Below are positions 1 to 6,612 of a DNA stretch of 18,191 nt, piece by piece. The stretch covers positions 1-18,191 of the forward strand of contig JBOGEX010000039.1 in NCBI GenBank assembly GCA_050741915.1. The letters are read 5' to 3'. The translations under genes were made by a program, and so were the position numbers. Within the stretch, counting starts at the first letter, position 1. The number at the start of each line of letters is the position of its first letter. Under the pieces are notes generated by a model. The model did not search any database. It saw only the letters and a program-made list of their open reading frames with translations, and was not told the origin of the DNA. Source of the stretch: JACCTH01 sp050741915. Lineage in GTDB: Bacteria; Actinomycetota; Acidimicrobiia; Spongiisociales; ZC4RG35.

Positions 1-329
1 GGGTGCGACCGGAGATGTTCGAGCTGGTGGCGGCCCGGCCGGGAGCCGACCCCCAACAGACCATCTCGGTCAAGGTCGACCTGGTCGAACAGCTCGGCTC
101 GGAGGCCTTCGTCCACTTCCAGAGGAACTCTCCCCCCGTCATCACCCCCGACATCAGAGAGCTGCTCCAGGACCAGGGAACCGACCCCGCCTCCTTGGGC
201 GAGGAGACCAAGTTCACCGCCCGGGTCGACCCCGACTTCGCCCCCAAGCCGGGCGAGGAGACCAAGCTCGTGGTCGAGACCCAAAAGCTCCACTTCTTCG
301 ACAAAGAGACCGGCGAAGCCATCCGCTAG
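1..329 (+). CDS. ABC transporter ATP-binding protein, MalK/UgpC type, C-terminal fragment (5' truncated)
   Basis: The reading frame enters from the left edge and ends in TAG at 327-329, so only about the last 108 residues are present. The first residues read G-V-R-P-E, the typical junction into the C-terminal OB/TOBE region of sugar-importer ATPases (the 'GVRPE' motif of MalK, UgpC and MsmK). The rest is a small beta-rich domain with an 'EQLGSEAFVHF' stretch (usual form 'E.LG.e..v.'), the regulatory domain that follows the nucleotide-binding domain. The Walker motifs lie outside the window. The protein would energise a carbohydrate or glycerol-phosphate importer at the inner face of the membrane. 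The GTG at 3 is internal, not a start. Substrate cannot be told. It converges on the next gene with a 7-base gap. Confidence 0.8.
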   Translation, partial: VRPEMFELVAARPGADPQQTISVKVDLVEQLGSEAFVHFQRNSPPVITPDIRELLQDQGTDPASLGEETKFTARVDPDFAPKPGEETKLVVETQKLHFFDKETGEAIR

Positions 330-336
330 GTGGGGC

Positions 337-1059
337 TTAGGGGCGCAACAACTTGAAGGACTCGGCCAGTTCGAGTCTCGGAGCCTCGCCCTGGGACGCG
401 GCCCACTGGCGCATCCGATCGAGGAACTGAGTCCGTCCGTCCTCGTTGGAGTCAGCGTTGCTCATGGATGTCTCGGCCTGACTCGAGTGACACAGCAGCG
501 CCTCGATCTTCTGATCGAAGGTCGATGAGACGTCTTCCCAATAGTCCGGCTGGTCCGCTCCCCAGAGGAGAATCGCGTCGGGGCGGTGCTTGGCCAGCCC
601 GAGCTCGGGAAAGAACAGGTGATCGCGGGCCGCGAGGACCCCGTCTATTGCTCCCCAACCGGTAGCGCGGTGGTCGGGGTGCAGCATGTAGCGGCGCCAG
701 GGGTCATGGGAGAGGACAACTTCTGGCTGCAGGCGGCGAATCCACATGCAGATCCGACGGCGAAGGTCCATCGAATACTCGAGCTCTCCGTCGACGTATC
801 CGAGATGGACGAGTTCACCTTTGGCGTCGAGAACGGCCGCCGCCTTCGCTTGCTCTTCAATGCGCGCGCGAGCGAGTTGGTCGGGGGCGATAGTCGGATC
901 CCAGGAGCCCTTGGAGCCATCGGTGACGACGAGCATGGACACCTCACAGCCGTCCTGCGCCCAGCGAGCAAGTGTGCCTCCCGCTCCAAATTCGGCATCG
1001 TCGGGATGAGCGCCGATCGTTAGTGCACGTTTGGGGGTGGTTAGGAGCTCGGTGGCCAC
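337..1059 (-). CDS. PIG-L/LmbE family deacetylase
   Basis: A 240-residue zinc-dependent N-acetylglucosaminyl deacetylase-like protein. The family signature is clear: 'GAHPDD' at residues 16-21 supplies the first His and the Asp pair (H18, D20, D21). 'HPDHRATG' at 127-134 supplies the second zinc-binding His (H130). Family members remove acetyl groups from GlcNAc-containing substrates (MshB in mycothiol synthesis, Mca, and antibiotic-tailoring enzymes); the substrate here is unknown. Mycothiol use is plausible in an actinobacterium but not shown. The start is GTG at 1059. The first 19 bases of the gene overlap the end of the upstream cofC-like gene, which implies translational coupling in a three-gene minus-strand operon. 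Confidence 0.85.
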   Translation of the reverse strand: MATELLTTPKRALTIGAHPDDAEFGAGGTLARWAQDGCEVSMLVVTDGSKGSWDPTIAPDQLARARIEEQAKAAAVLDAKGELVHLGYVDGELEYSMDLRRRICMWIRRLQPEVVLSHDPWRRYMLHPDHRATGWGAIDGVLAARDHLFFPELGLAKHRPDAILLWGADQPDYWEDVSSTFDQKIEALLCHSSQAETSMSNADSNEDGRTQFLDRMRQWAASQGEAPRLELAESFKLLRP

Positions 1060-1664
1060 GAAGCAGTGAGGCTAGAGAGTCGATCAGCCAGGTCTGGATC
1101 GCGCCTCAAGGTGAGAGCGAGATCATCAGGTCGGTCGATATCGAAGACGAGCCGGGGATCGGTCAGTACCAGTGGATTGTGCAACGCCAACTGGTAGTGA
1201 TGGCGATGAAAACTCCCGGGGCCGTACTGAAAGGCGAGGTCGCGACCCTGCCAACCCAACACGGGCGTTCCCCCATCGGGACTAGGCGCGAGCGCCGGTC
1301 GCCCGGAGGCGAGCGAGGTCAGCGCGCGGCCAACTGCCTGCTCGTCGATGAATGGCAGGTCTCCGTGGACCATAAGCCACGGTCGATCTTCCGTGGAGGC
1401 GAGGTCGGCGGCGGCGGTGGCGGCCGAGTTGAGGTTGGAGCCGGGATCGAGCAGGGTTCGATATCCAAAGCCCTTGGCCCAGTCCGCCACTTCCTCGTCG
1501 GCGGCGAGAACGATCGGTTCGGCGCCGGCATCCATGATTGCACCCAGCGTTCGTTTCCCCAGGTATTCGGCGAGTAGTCGTCGTTGCCGGAGGGTGAGAT
1601 TGGCGGCGAGGCGGTTCTTGGCCGACCGGAAGGGTTTGATCGGCACGCCCCCCAGAATGGTCAT
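1041..1664 (-). CDS. cofC: 2-phospho-L-lactate/phosphoenolpyruvate guanylyltransferase (CofC/FbiD family), coenzyme F420 biosynthesis
   Basis: A 207-residue nucleotidyltransferase of the CofC/FbiD family, which activates 2-phospholactate or phosphoenolpyruvate with GTP to start the side chain of coenzyme F420. Signatures are the N-terminal nucleotide-binding 'KPFRSAKNRLA' (10-20), an acidic 'HGDLPF' (100-105), 'PDGGTPVL' (129-136, where relatives usually have GTNAL) and 'YGPGSFHRH' (147-155). The length is normal for the family. The ATG at 1664 overlaps the stop of the upstream VOC gene by 4 bases (ATGA), and its 3' end overlaps the PIG-L gene, so the three are probably one transcript. An F420-type LLM oxidoreductase lies 0.5 kb away on the opposite strand, consistent with F420 use. 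The GTPNAL deviation slightly lowers certainty about the substrate. Confidence 0.8.
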   Translation of the reverse strand: MTILGGVPIKPFRSAKNRLAANLTLRQRRLLAEYLGKRTLGAIMDAGAEPIVLAADEEVADWAKGFGYRTLLDPGSNLNSAATAAADLASTEDRPWLMVHGDLPFIDEQAVGRALTSLASGRPALAPSPDGGTPVLGWQGRDLAFQYGPGSFHRHHYQLALHNPLVLTDPRLVFDIDRPDDLALTLRRDPDLADRLSSLTASWPPSS

Positions 1665-2146
1665 GTCTCGTCGACGGCCAAACCAGCGAGGACGTCGTCA
1701 AGGGTATTAACAGTCCAGGGATCATCGCTCGGCCACGCCGCGAACTGAACCAGCGTGCCGAGAGGGTTCTTTGGGTGCAGGAACACCTCACTCCAAATGG
1801 GATGCAGATTGGGCCCCAGGATCCGATACCCCTGCGATTGGGCCCGACTGGCAGCTTCCGGCACATCGGCGACCTTGAAGGTCACGTGATGGAGGCCGGG
1901 GCCGCGCTCGTCGAGGAACCGCGCTACAAAGGATTCATCGGAGTTGGGCGCGATCAACTCGATCTTGGAGTTGTCGACGAGGTGGAATTGAACCCAAGTG
2001 AAGTCGTTACGAACCGAGGAGGCTCCGCAGAAATATCGGGCGCCGAGGCCATCGATCATCGGCAAAGCCTCTTTGATCTCGGGAACCGCAATAGCGACAT
2101 GATCCAGACGCTCGATGAGGTCGCTGAAACGTTGGGCTTCAAACAC
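1661..2146 (-). CDS. VOC-family protein, methylmalonyl-CoA epimerase-like
   Basis: A 161-residue vicinal-oxygen-chelate protein with two beta-alpha-beta-beta-beta modules. 'RLDHVAIAVPEI' (13-24) and 'GPGLHHVTFKVAD' (82-94) open the modules and carry candidate metal ligands H16 and H87; 'KIELIAPN' (61-68) supplies E63. The overall pattern ('HHVTFKV', 'HPKNPLG') is that of methylmalonyl-CoA epimerase, which interconverts the 2R and 2S forms in propionate metabolism. The last metal ligand, normally Glu in a 'G.L.EL' segment, reads Q134 here ('GTLVQFA'), so the activity is uncertain. The start is GTG at 2146, at the edge of a long palindrome that fills the divergent promoter region. No mutase genes are in the window. 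Confidence 0.65.
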   Translation of the reverse strand: MFEAQRFSDLIERLDHVAIAVPEIKEALPMIDGLGARYFCGASSVRNDFTWVQFHLVDNSKIELIAPNSDESFVARFLDERGPGLHHVTFKVADVPEAASRAQSQGYRILGPNLHPIWSEVFLHPKNPLGTLVQFAAWPSDDPWTVNTLDDVLAGLAVDET

Positions 2147-2150
2147 CTGT

Positions 2151-2204
2151 CCATTCTTGCGTAATTCTCGTCACGTATACGTGACGTGATTTACGCAAGA
2201 ATGG
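2151..2204. repeat. 54-bp near-perfect palindrome in the divergent intergenic region
   Basis: Each half is 27 bases, and 25 of 27 positions pair around a centre between 2177 and 2178; the mismatches are 2165/2190 and 2168/2187. The outer arms are a perfect 14-bp inverted repeat, CCATTCTTGCGTAA against TTACGCAAGAATGG. The core TCACGTATACGTGA is itself a perfect palindrome. It fills nearly all of the 62 bases between the VOC gene start (2146, minus) and the LLM oxidoreductase start (2209, plus). It could be a dual operator for a dimeric or tetrameric regulator, a structured leader for either transcript, or a copy of a dispersed palindromic element, since a shorter version sits at 6107-6132. Confidence 0.85.
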
Positions 2205-2208
2205 GTCA

Positions 2209-3186
2209 ATGAGAGCAGGAGTTTTCGTTCCGCAGGGATGGCGTCTCGACCTAGCGGGCATCGATCGGGAAAAGCACTGGGAGACGATGCTCGGCGTTGC
2301 CGGGGCAGCCGAAAGGGCGGGCTATGAGTCGGTTTGGGTCTATGACCATTTCCACACCGTTCCGGTGCCGACGCAAGAGGTGACCCATGAAGCGTGGACT
2401 CTCACCGGGGCGCTCGCCGTGACCACGCAAACGATTCGCATCGGACAAATGTGCACGTGCAACTCCTACCGGCACCCGGCCTATCTAGCCAAAGTGGCTG
2501 CAACCACAGATGTCCTCTCACAAGGTCGGCTGGAGATGGCAATCGGAGCCGGCTGGTACGAGCAGGAGTACGTCGCCTATGGCTATCCATTCCCACGACC
2601 GGCAGTGCGGATCTCCCAACTTGGCGAGGCGGTCGAGATCATGAAACGGATGTGGACTGAGGACGAGGTTCACTTCTCCGGCCAGCACTATCAGCTCAAT
2701 GGCGCCATCTGCCAACCCAAACCGATTCAGCAACCTCACATACCGATATGGGTGGCTGGCGGCGGCGAACAACTCACTCTTCGGGTTGCCGCCGAAAACG
2801 CCTCCTACACGAACTTCGGCAACTCCTTCGATGAATTTGTCGACAAATCAGAGCGGCTATCCGAGCACTGCCGCGATATCGGGCGCGACTTCGACCAGAT
2901 CGTGCGGAGTTCCAACTTCAACGTTGTCTGTGAGGAAACCGACTCGGCCGTGGCGGACCGAATCAAGTGGATGCGAGATCACTTCGGCGAGTTCTTGGAC
3001 GGCGAGCGCCTCGAGCGAACCCTGCTCAATTATTCGGAGTTCTCCGGAACATCGGAGCAACTGATCGAAAAGCTCCGTCCGTGGAGGGATGGGGGGCTGG
3101 CCTATGGAATCTTCTACTTCGCCGAGGCTGCCTACGACCACTCTGGCTTCGAGCGCTTTGCAGCCGAGGTTTTACCGAACCTCTGA
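2209..3186 (+). CDS. LLM-class F420-dependent oxidoreductase
   Basis: A 325-residue luciferase-like monooxygenase-fold (TIM barrel) protein. Recognisable segments are the N-terminal 'GVFVPQG', 'AAERAGYESVWVYDHF' (32-47), the 'VLSQGRLEMAIGAGWYEQEY' block (near 103-122), which is highly typical of F420-dependent LLM enzymes, and 'PIWVAGGGE' near 179-187, which relatives use in cofactor binding. Such enzymes transfer hydride between F420H2 and a small organic substrate in the cytosol. The substrate cannot be inferred. ATG at 2209 is 4 bases past the end of the palindrome, with no evident Shine-Dalgarno sequence, so a leaderless or structure-controlled start is possible. The divergent neighbour operon contains an F420 biosynthesis gene. 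Confidence 0.85.
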   Translation: MRAGVFVPQGWRLDLAGIDREKHWETMLGVAGAAERAGYESVWVYDHFHTVPVPTQEVTHEAWTLTGALAVTTQTIRIGQMCTCNSYRHPAYLAKVAATTDVLSQGRLEMAIGAGWYEQEYVAYGYPFPRPAVRISQLGEAVEIMKRMWTEDEVHFSGQHYQLNGAICQPKPIQQPHIPIWVAGGGEQLTLRVAAENASYTNFGNSFDEFVDKSERLSEHCRDIGRDFDQIVRSSNFNVVCEETDSAVADRIKWMRDHFGEFLDGERLERTLLNYSEFSGTSEQLIEKLRPWRDGGLAYGIFYFAEAAYDHSGFERFAAEVLPNL

Positions 3187-3194
3187 AAAGAATC

Positions 3195-3224
3195 CTCCGG
3201 CCGGGGCGGGTTAGAGCGCCGGAG
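3195..3224. terminator. candidate bidirectional terminator between convergent genes
   Basis: CTCCGGC (3195-3201) pairs with GCCGGAG (3218-3224) around a 16-base loop. The right side is followed by ATTTAT. Read from the minus strand, the hairpin is followed by a T-rich GATTCTTTTC. It sits in the 40-base gap between the convergent LLM oxidoreductase and thioesterase genes. Confidence 0.45.
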
Positions 3225-3226
3225 AT

Positions 3227-4003
3227 TTATGTCAGGACCTTGGCGAGCTGACGTGAAAGAGCAACGAGCTTTCCCGATTCGTCCCACAGCTCGCCGTCTT
3301 CCTCGACCAGTCCGTTGATCAAGTAGCGGGATCGAAGCCGAATCGTCAGCCAACCCGGTTGCGGCCTGCCGCGACCGTGAACGGTCAGCTCGAGGGTGGG
3401 AGTCCAGCCGTAGAGACCGATTTGGAACAGTGTCGGCGGAAAAGAGTCCATCAACAGTGGCAGGGCATATGACGGCGGAAGCAGGTCATCGCGGAACCGG
3501 AGCTTTCCGACCAACTCGGGTTTGGGGTTGGTTCTTTCCCCCCGCATTGCCTGATCTTGTTCCTCCGGGACGAGATACTCGAATCGTTCGGTGATCGGGA
3601 TCGGATAAGACCGATCGAGGGAGCTCATCAACTTCCCCAGCGGCGGCGGGTCCTCGAATATCTCGGTCGGACCGGCTGCAGCCAGGTCGCCGTAACTTGC
3701 CAGCAATGTGAGGACGACCCTGCCGTCCTGTCGTAGTTGAGCGCGGGCGGTCGAGATCGACCGCCCAGATTTCATTAACTCGACCTCGACCGTGGCCGGA
3801 CCAGCGGCGGCCGGGCTGAGGAAGTGAGACGAGGACGTCAGCAAATCCTCTTGTTTGACCCGATGCTCGACCGCCCGGAGGGCAATCGCCATCAGATAAC
3901 CCCCGTTGGGTCTACCACCGATCGACCAACGATCGCTGATGGTTGCTGTGAAGCCTCCGTCCGTTTCGGCGACGGCCGTGTCTTCCTCGAACTCGGAGGT
4001 CAC
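3227..4003 (-). CDS. acyl-CoA thioesterase family protein (double hotdog)
   Basis: A 258-residue protein matching the TesB-like/thioesterase-family pattern common in actinobacteria. The N-terminal hotdog contains 'WSIGGRPNGGYLMAIALRAV' (26-45), where the GGxxxGG turn contacts the CoA substrate. It is followed by 'SSHFLSPAAAGPATVEVELM' (57-76), the usual hotdog strand with a Pro-rich turn. The second half has 'FQIGLYGWTPTLELTVHG' and 'GWLTIRLRSRYLINGLVEED', the second hotdog sheet. It would hydrolyse acyl-CoAs in the cytosol; chain-length preference is unknown. Its start overlaps the stop of the upstream universal stress protein gene by 4 bases (4000-4003), so the two are co-transcribed. Confidence 0.75.
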   Translation of the reverse strand: MTSEFEEDTAVAETDGGFTATISDRWSIGGRPNGGYLMAIALRAVEHRVKQEDLLTSSSHFLSPAAAGPATVEVELMKSGRSISTARAQLRQDGRVVLTLLASYGDLAAAGPTEIFEDPPPLGKLMSSLDRSYPIPITERFEYLVPEEQDQAMRGERTNPKPELVGKLRFRDDLLPPSYALPLLMDSFPPTLFQIGLYGWTPTLELTVHGRGRPQPGWLTIRLRSRYLINGLVEEDGELWDESGKLVALSRQLAKVLT

Positions 4004-4440
4004 GGAACGATCAGGATGGGAACGGGGCTGTGATGAGCAAGGCGGTCTGCCACCGATCCCATCACCATCCGTTCGACCAAACCGGCTCCGCGGCGGCCGA
4101 CTACCAAAAGGTCGGCCGCCTCTCGGTCGCAGGCAGCCAGGAGCAGTGAGGTCGGGTCTCCCAACTCCTCGGCCGTGGTGTACTCGACCTCCTTAAGGTC
4201 GGTGCGGCTCTCCGCCTGGCGGAGAATCTCCTGTTGACCTTCGACCAGGGCTTCGGAGAGGGCTTCGGGCGAGGGAGGCTGGCCGGTCACGCCCCACCAG
4301 CCCTCGGGAGGCCTGACCACGGTGAGCAACACCAGGCGCGACTGGTGGGCACGAGCCAACGCCGCCCCGAGATCGGCGGCTCGCTGGCTCTGGTCTGATC
4401 CATCAACCGCGACAACGATGACTTTCGGGGGCCAGCTCAT
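4000..4440 (-). CDS. universal stress protein (UspA family, ATP-binding type)
   Basis: A 146-residue single Usp domain. It opens with 'VIVVAVDGSDQSQRA', the strand and Walker-like acidic loop of the family. It closes with the nucleotide-binding signature G-x2-G-x9-G-S ('GRRGAGLVERMVMGS', about 117-131) and the last strand 'VPILIVP'. The intact signature indicates an ATP-binding member. These cytosolic proteins modulate survival under starvation or stress; the partner is unknown. It is the first gene of a two-gene minus-strand operon with the thioesterase and is divergent from serA. ATG at 4440 lacks a clear Shine-Dalgarno sequence. A nested inverted repeat (4445-4478) lies just upstream. Confidence 0.88.
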   Translation of the reverse strand: MSWPPKVIVVAVDGSDQSQRAADLGAALARAHQSRLVLLTVVRPPEGWWGVTGQPPSPEALSEALVEGQQEILRQAESRTDLKEVEYTTAEELGDPTSLLLAACDREAADLLVVGRRGAGLVERMVMGSVADRLAHHSPVPILIVP

Positions 4441-4444
4441 TTTT

Positions 4445-4478
4445 CGAGGTTAACCCAGCGGATTTCCGCTGAGCCTCG
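4445..4478. promoter_or_regulatory. nested inverted repeat in the usp/serA divergent promoter region
   Basis: Outer arms CGAGG (4445-4449) and CCTCG (4474-4478) enclose an inner 7-bp perfect arm pair, CAGCGGA (4456-4462) and TCCGCTG (4465-4471), with a 2-base loop. It occupies half of the 77 bases between the divergent universal stress protein and serA starts, so a shared operator or transcript hairpin is possible. No regulator is identified. Confidence 0.4.
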
Positions 4479-4517
4479 TCTTGTCGATCAGCCGGCTTCC
4501 CACCAAACTTCGCCGAC

Positions 4518-6104
4518 ATGGACCCCATTCGCCCGACAGTGGTCATCGCCGAGCGCCTCGCCGCCGCTGGCATCGACGCGCTGTCGCGCGACTTCGAGGT
4601 GATCGACGCGGCCGGATGGCCGCGCCCCGCCCTCCTCGAGGCGCTCGGGGCGGCGAGCGGCCTGGTGGTTCGTTCCTCCACCAAGGTCGACGCCGAGCTG
4701 ATTGAAGCCGCGCCGTTGCTCAAGGTCATAGGACGGGCTGGGATCGGGGTCGACAACATCGACGTCGATGTCGCCACCAGTCGCGGAATATTGGTGGTCA
4801 ATGCTCCTCAGGCAAACACGATCAGTGCCGCCGAGCATGCCTTTGCCCTGCTCTTGGCTCAGGTTCGTCATATTCCGCAGGCAGATGCTCGCACTCGGGG
4901 AGGCAATTGGGACCGGAAGAGCTTCGAGGGGGTCGAACTCCACGGCAAGATCCTGGGAGTCATCGGGCTCGGTCGCATCGGAAGCCTGGTCGCCACCCGC
5001 GCCATGGCCTTTGGGATGAAGGTTCTGGCTCACGACCCGTTCATCTCAGCGGAACGAGCACGCCGCCAGGGGGCCGAGCTAGTCGAGCTGGACAAGCTCC
5101 TCGCCCAAGCGGATTTCATCACCATCCACCTGCCGCTCACTGCCGAAACCGAGGGACTGATCGGAAAGGATGCACTTGCCAAATGCAAGCCGGGAGTGAG
5201 GGTCGTGAACACTTCGCGAGGGGGGATCGTCGACGAGGAAGCCTTGGCGGAGGCGGTTCGCTCCGGTGCCGTGGCGGGTGCTGCCCTCGACGTCTTCGTG
5301 AATGAGCCGCTCACGGAGAGCCCTTTCTTCGATCTTCCCCAGGTCGTCCTCACTCCTCACCTCGGCGCCTCCACAGTCGAGGCTCAGGACAAGGCCGGCG
5401 TCCAGGTCGCCGAGGTGGTGGTGGCGGCGCTCGCCGGCGACCTAGTTTTGTCGGCAGTGAACCTCGATCTTGGTCGAGAGCTCTCCGAGGATGTTCGCGA
5501 GTTTCTCCCCATCGCCGAACAACTCGGGCGGGTTTTCATCGGGCTGGCCGGTGGAGTGCCCGATCAGCTCCGCGTTACCGCTCGCGGCCGGCTGGCCCTG
5601 ATGGAGGTGCGGCCCCTCGGCCTGGCCGTAATGAAAGGAGGATTAGCTGCGGTCTCAGCCGAGCCGGTGTCCTTCGTCAACGTAACTTCGATGGCCCACA
5701 ACCGCGGGATCTCGCTGGTGCTCGAAGCTGACGAGTTCAGTCCCGAGTACGTGTCGATTCTCGAGGTGACCGGGAACGTCGGGGGTGAACCCATCTCCGT
5801 GGCGGCCACGAGATCGCGCAAGGGGCCGATGCTCGTCGAGATCCTGGGACACGACGTCGAGCTTCCCATCTCCCGGCACCTCCTGATCGTGCGTAATGCC
5901 GACGTCCCCGGGATGATCGGCCGAGTCGGAACCTTCCTCGGAGACATCGAGGTCAACATCGCCAACATGGTCGTCGGCCGATCACGAACGAGCGGGGAGG
6001 CGGCGATGATGGGGCTCAACCTCGACTCGCCTCTCGGTGAAGAGCAGGTAGCGAGGCTTCGATCGGTACCAGGGGTGGAAGAGGCTCGATACGTCGAGGT
6101 CTGA
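4518..6104 (+). CDS. serA: D-3-phosphoglycerate dehydrogenase, long form with ACT domain
   Basis: The first enzyme of serine synthesis, oxidising 3-phosphoglycerate with NAD. At 528 residues it has the long actinobacterial (M. tuberculosis-type) length. Residues 1-100 and 285-315 form the substrate domain. The Rossmann domain carries 'GLGRIG' at 150-155 followed by 'HDP' (172-174), the NAD-specific acid. Catalytic residues are visible: R234 in 'NTSRGG', E263 in 'VNEP', H281 in 'TPHLGAS'. An intervening allosteric substrate-binding region (about 320-450) is followed by a C-terminal ACT domain from about 453 ('HLLIVRNADVPGMIG'), the usual site of serine feedback inhibition. ATG at 4518 has no strong Shine-Dalgarno sequence. 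It is divergent from usp and converges on pgpA. Confidence 0.95.
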   Translation: MDPIRPTVVIAERLAAAGIDALSRDFEVIDAAGWPRPALLEALGAASGLVVRSSTKVDAELIEAAPLLKVIGRAGIGVDNIDVDVATSRGILVVNAPQANTISAAEHAFALLLAQVRHIPQADARTRGGNWDRKSFEGVELHGKILGVIGLGRIGSLVATRAMAFGMKVLAHDPFISAERARRQGAELVELDKLLAQADFITIHLPLTAETEGLIGKDALAKCKPGVRVVNTSRGGIVDEEALAEAVRSGAVAGAALDVFVNEPLTESPFFDLPQVVLTPHLGASTVEAQDKAGVQVAEVVVAALAGDLVLSAVNLDLGRELSEDVREFLPIAEQLGRVFIGLAGGVPDQLRVTARGRLALMEVRPLGLAVMKGGLAAVSAEPVSFVNVTSMAHNRGISLVLEADEFSPEYVSILEVTGNVGGEPISVAATRSRKGPMLVEILGHDVELPISRHLLIVRNADVPGMIGRVGTFLGDIEVNIANMVVGRSRTSGEAAMMGLNLDSPLGEEQVARLRSVPGVEEARYVEV

Positions 6105-6106
6105 TT

Positions 6107-6132
6107 CCATTCCTGCGATTTACGCAAGAACG
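6107..6132. repeat. second, shorter copy of the 2151-2204 palindromic element
   Basis: The left part CCATTCCTGCG (6107-6117) matches the left arm at 2151-2161 with one change. GATTTACGCAAGAA (6117-6130) is identical over 14 bases to 2188-2201. The copy looks like the long palindrome with its central 26 bases missing. Its own arms TTCCTGCG (6110-6117) and CGCAAGAA (6123-6130) pair at 7 of 8 positions. It lies between the convergent serA and pgpA genes and supplies the last codons and stop of pgpA (TTA at 6120-6122). It might act as a weak terminator. Confidence 0.6.
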
Positions 6133-6587
6133 ATTTGCACGAGCCAGCCGGCGCCGAGTCCATAGGCTCCGGCGACGACATCGTCGGCCATGATCCCCAA
6201 CGCCCCCGGTAGGCGCTCGGCCTCGGCCACACCCGGGGCGAAGTTCTTACCGATATCGGCGATGCGGAATACGACGAAACCAATCACCATCCCAACCACG
6301 CCGAGGCCGATGGTGGCGAGGAAGAGTCCCGCCACCTCGTCTATCACCACCCAGCCTGGATCGTCCTGCTCGAACCGCAACTGTTTGACCGCCCAGTAGC
6401 CGACGAGGGCGGTGACTGCGAAAGCCGCAATTCGGCCCCAGACGGGTTGCAGGAAGAATGAGATCCCCAGGGCCAGCAGCCCCGCGATCGTCCCTGATCC
6501 TCCCTCGTTCCCCCGTATCTGCCCGAGAACGAGTCCGCTGCCGAAGAAGGAAGCAACTATGCGAGCCACCGGCGGCAGCGTAAACAT
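6120..6587 (-). CDS. pgpA: phosphatidylglycerophosphatase A family protein
   Basis: A membrane phosphatase of the PgpA family, which removes phosphate from phosphatidylglycerophosphate to give phosphatidylglycerol. From the preferred start at 6587 (MFTLPPVARI) it has 155 residues. Signatures are 'FFGSGLVLGQ' near the N-terminus (usual FFGSGLsP), 'DDPGWVVIDEVAG' and the terminal 'GALGIMADDVVAGAYG'; the acidic residues in these two motifs bind metal and substrate. Hydrophobic segments around 'IAGLLALGISFFL', 'AAFAVTALVGYWAV', 'LFLATIGLGVVGMVIGFVVF' and the C-terminus fit the membrane topology of the family. An upstream ATG (6614) would add nine residues but would overlap the divergent peptidase start. 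The C-terminal VLA-stop is encoded by a dispersed repeat. Confidence 0.85.
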   Translation of the reverse strand: MFTLPPVARIVASFFGSGLVLGQIRGNEGGSGTIAGLLALGISFFLQPVWGRIAAFAVTALVGYWAVKQLRFEQDDPGWVVIDEVAGLFLATIGLGVVGMVIGFVVFRIADIGKNFAPGVAEAERLPGALGIMADDVVAGAYGLGAGWLVQIVLA

Positions 6588-6612
6588 CCGCCTGCCGCCA
6601 CAATGCCCAACC

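Noticed and set aside
4488..5033. A 181-residue minus-strand open frame over the start of serA
   Set aside because: It is antisense to the conserved SerA substrate and NAD domains and has no family features.
6412..6612. A longer N-terminus for the S9 peptidase
   Set aside because: The extra 67 residues are basic, low-complexity and antisense to pgpA; the family sequence starts just after ATG 6613.
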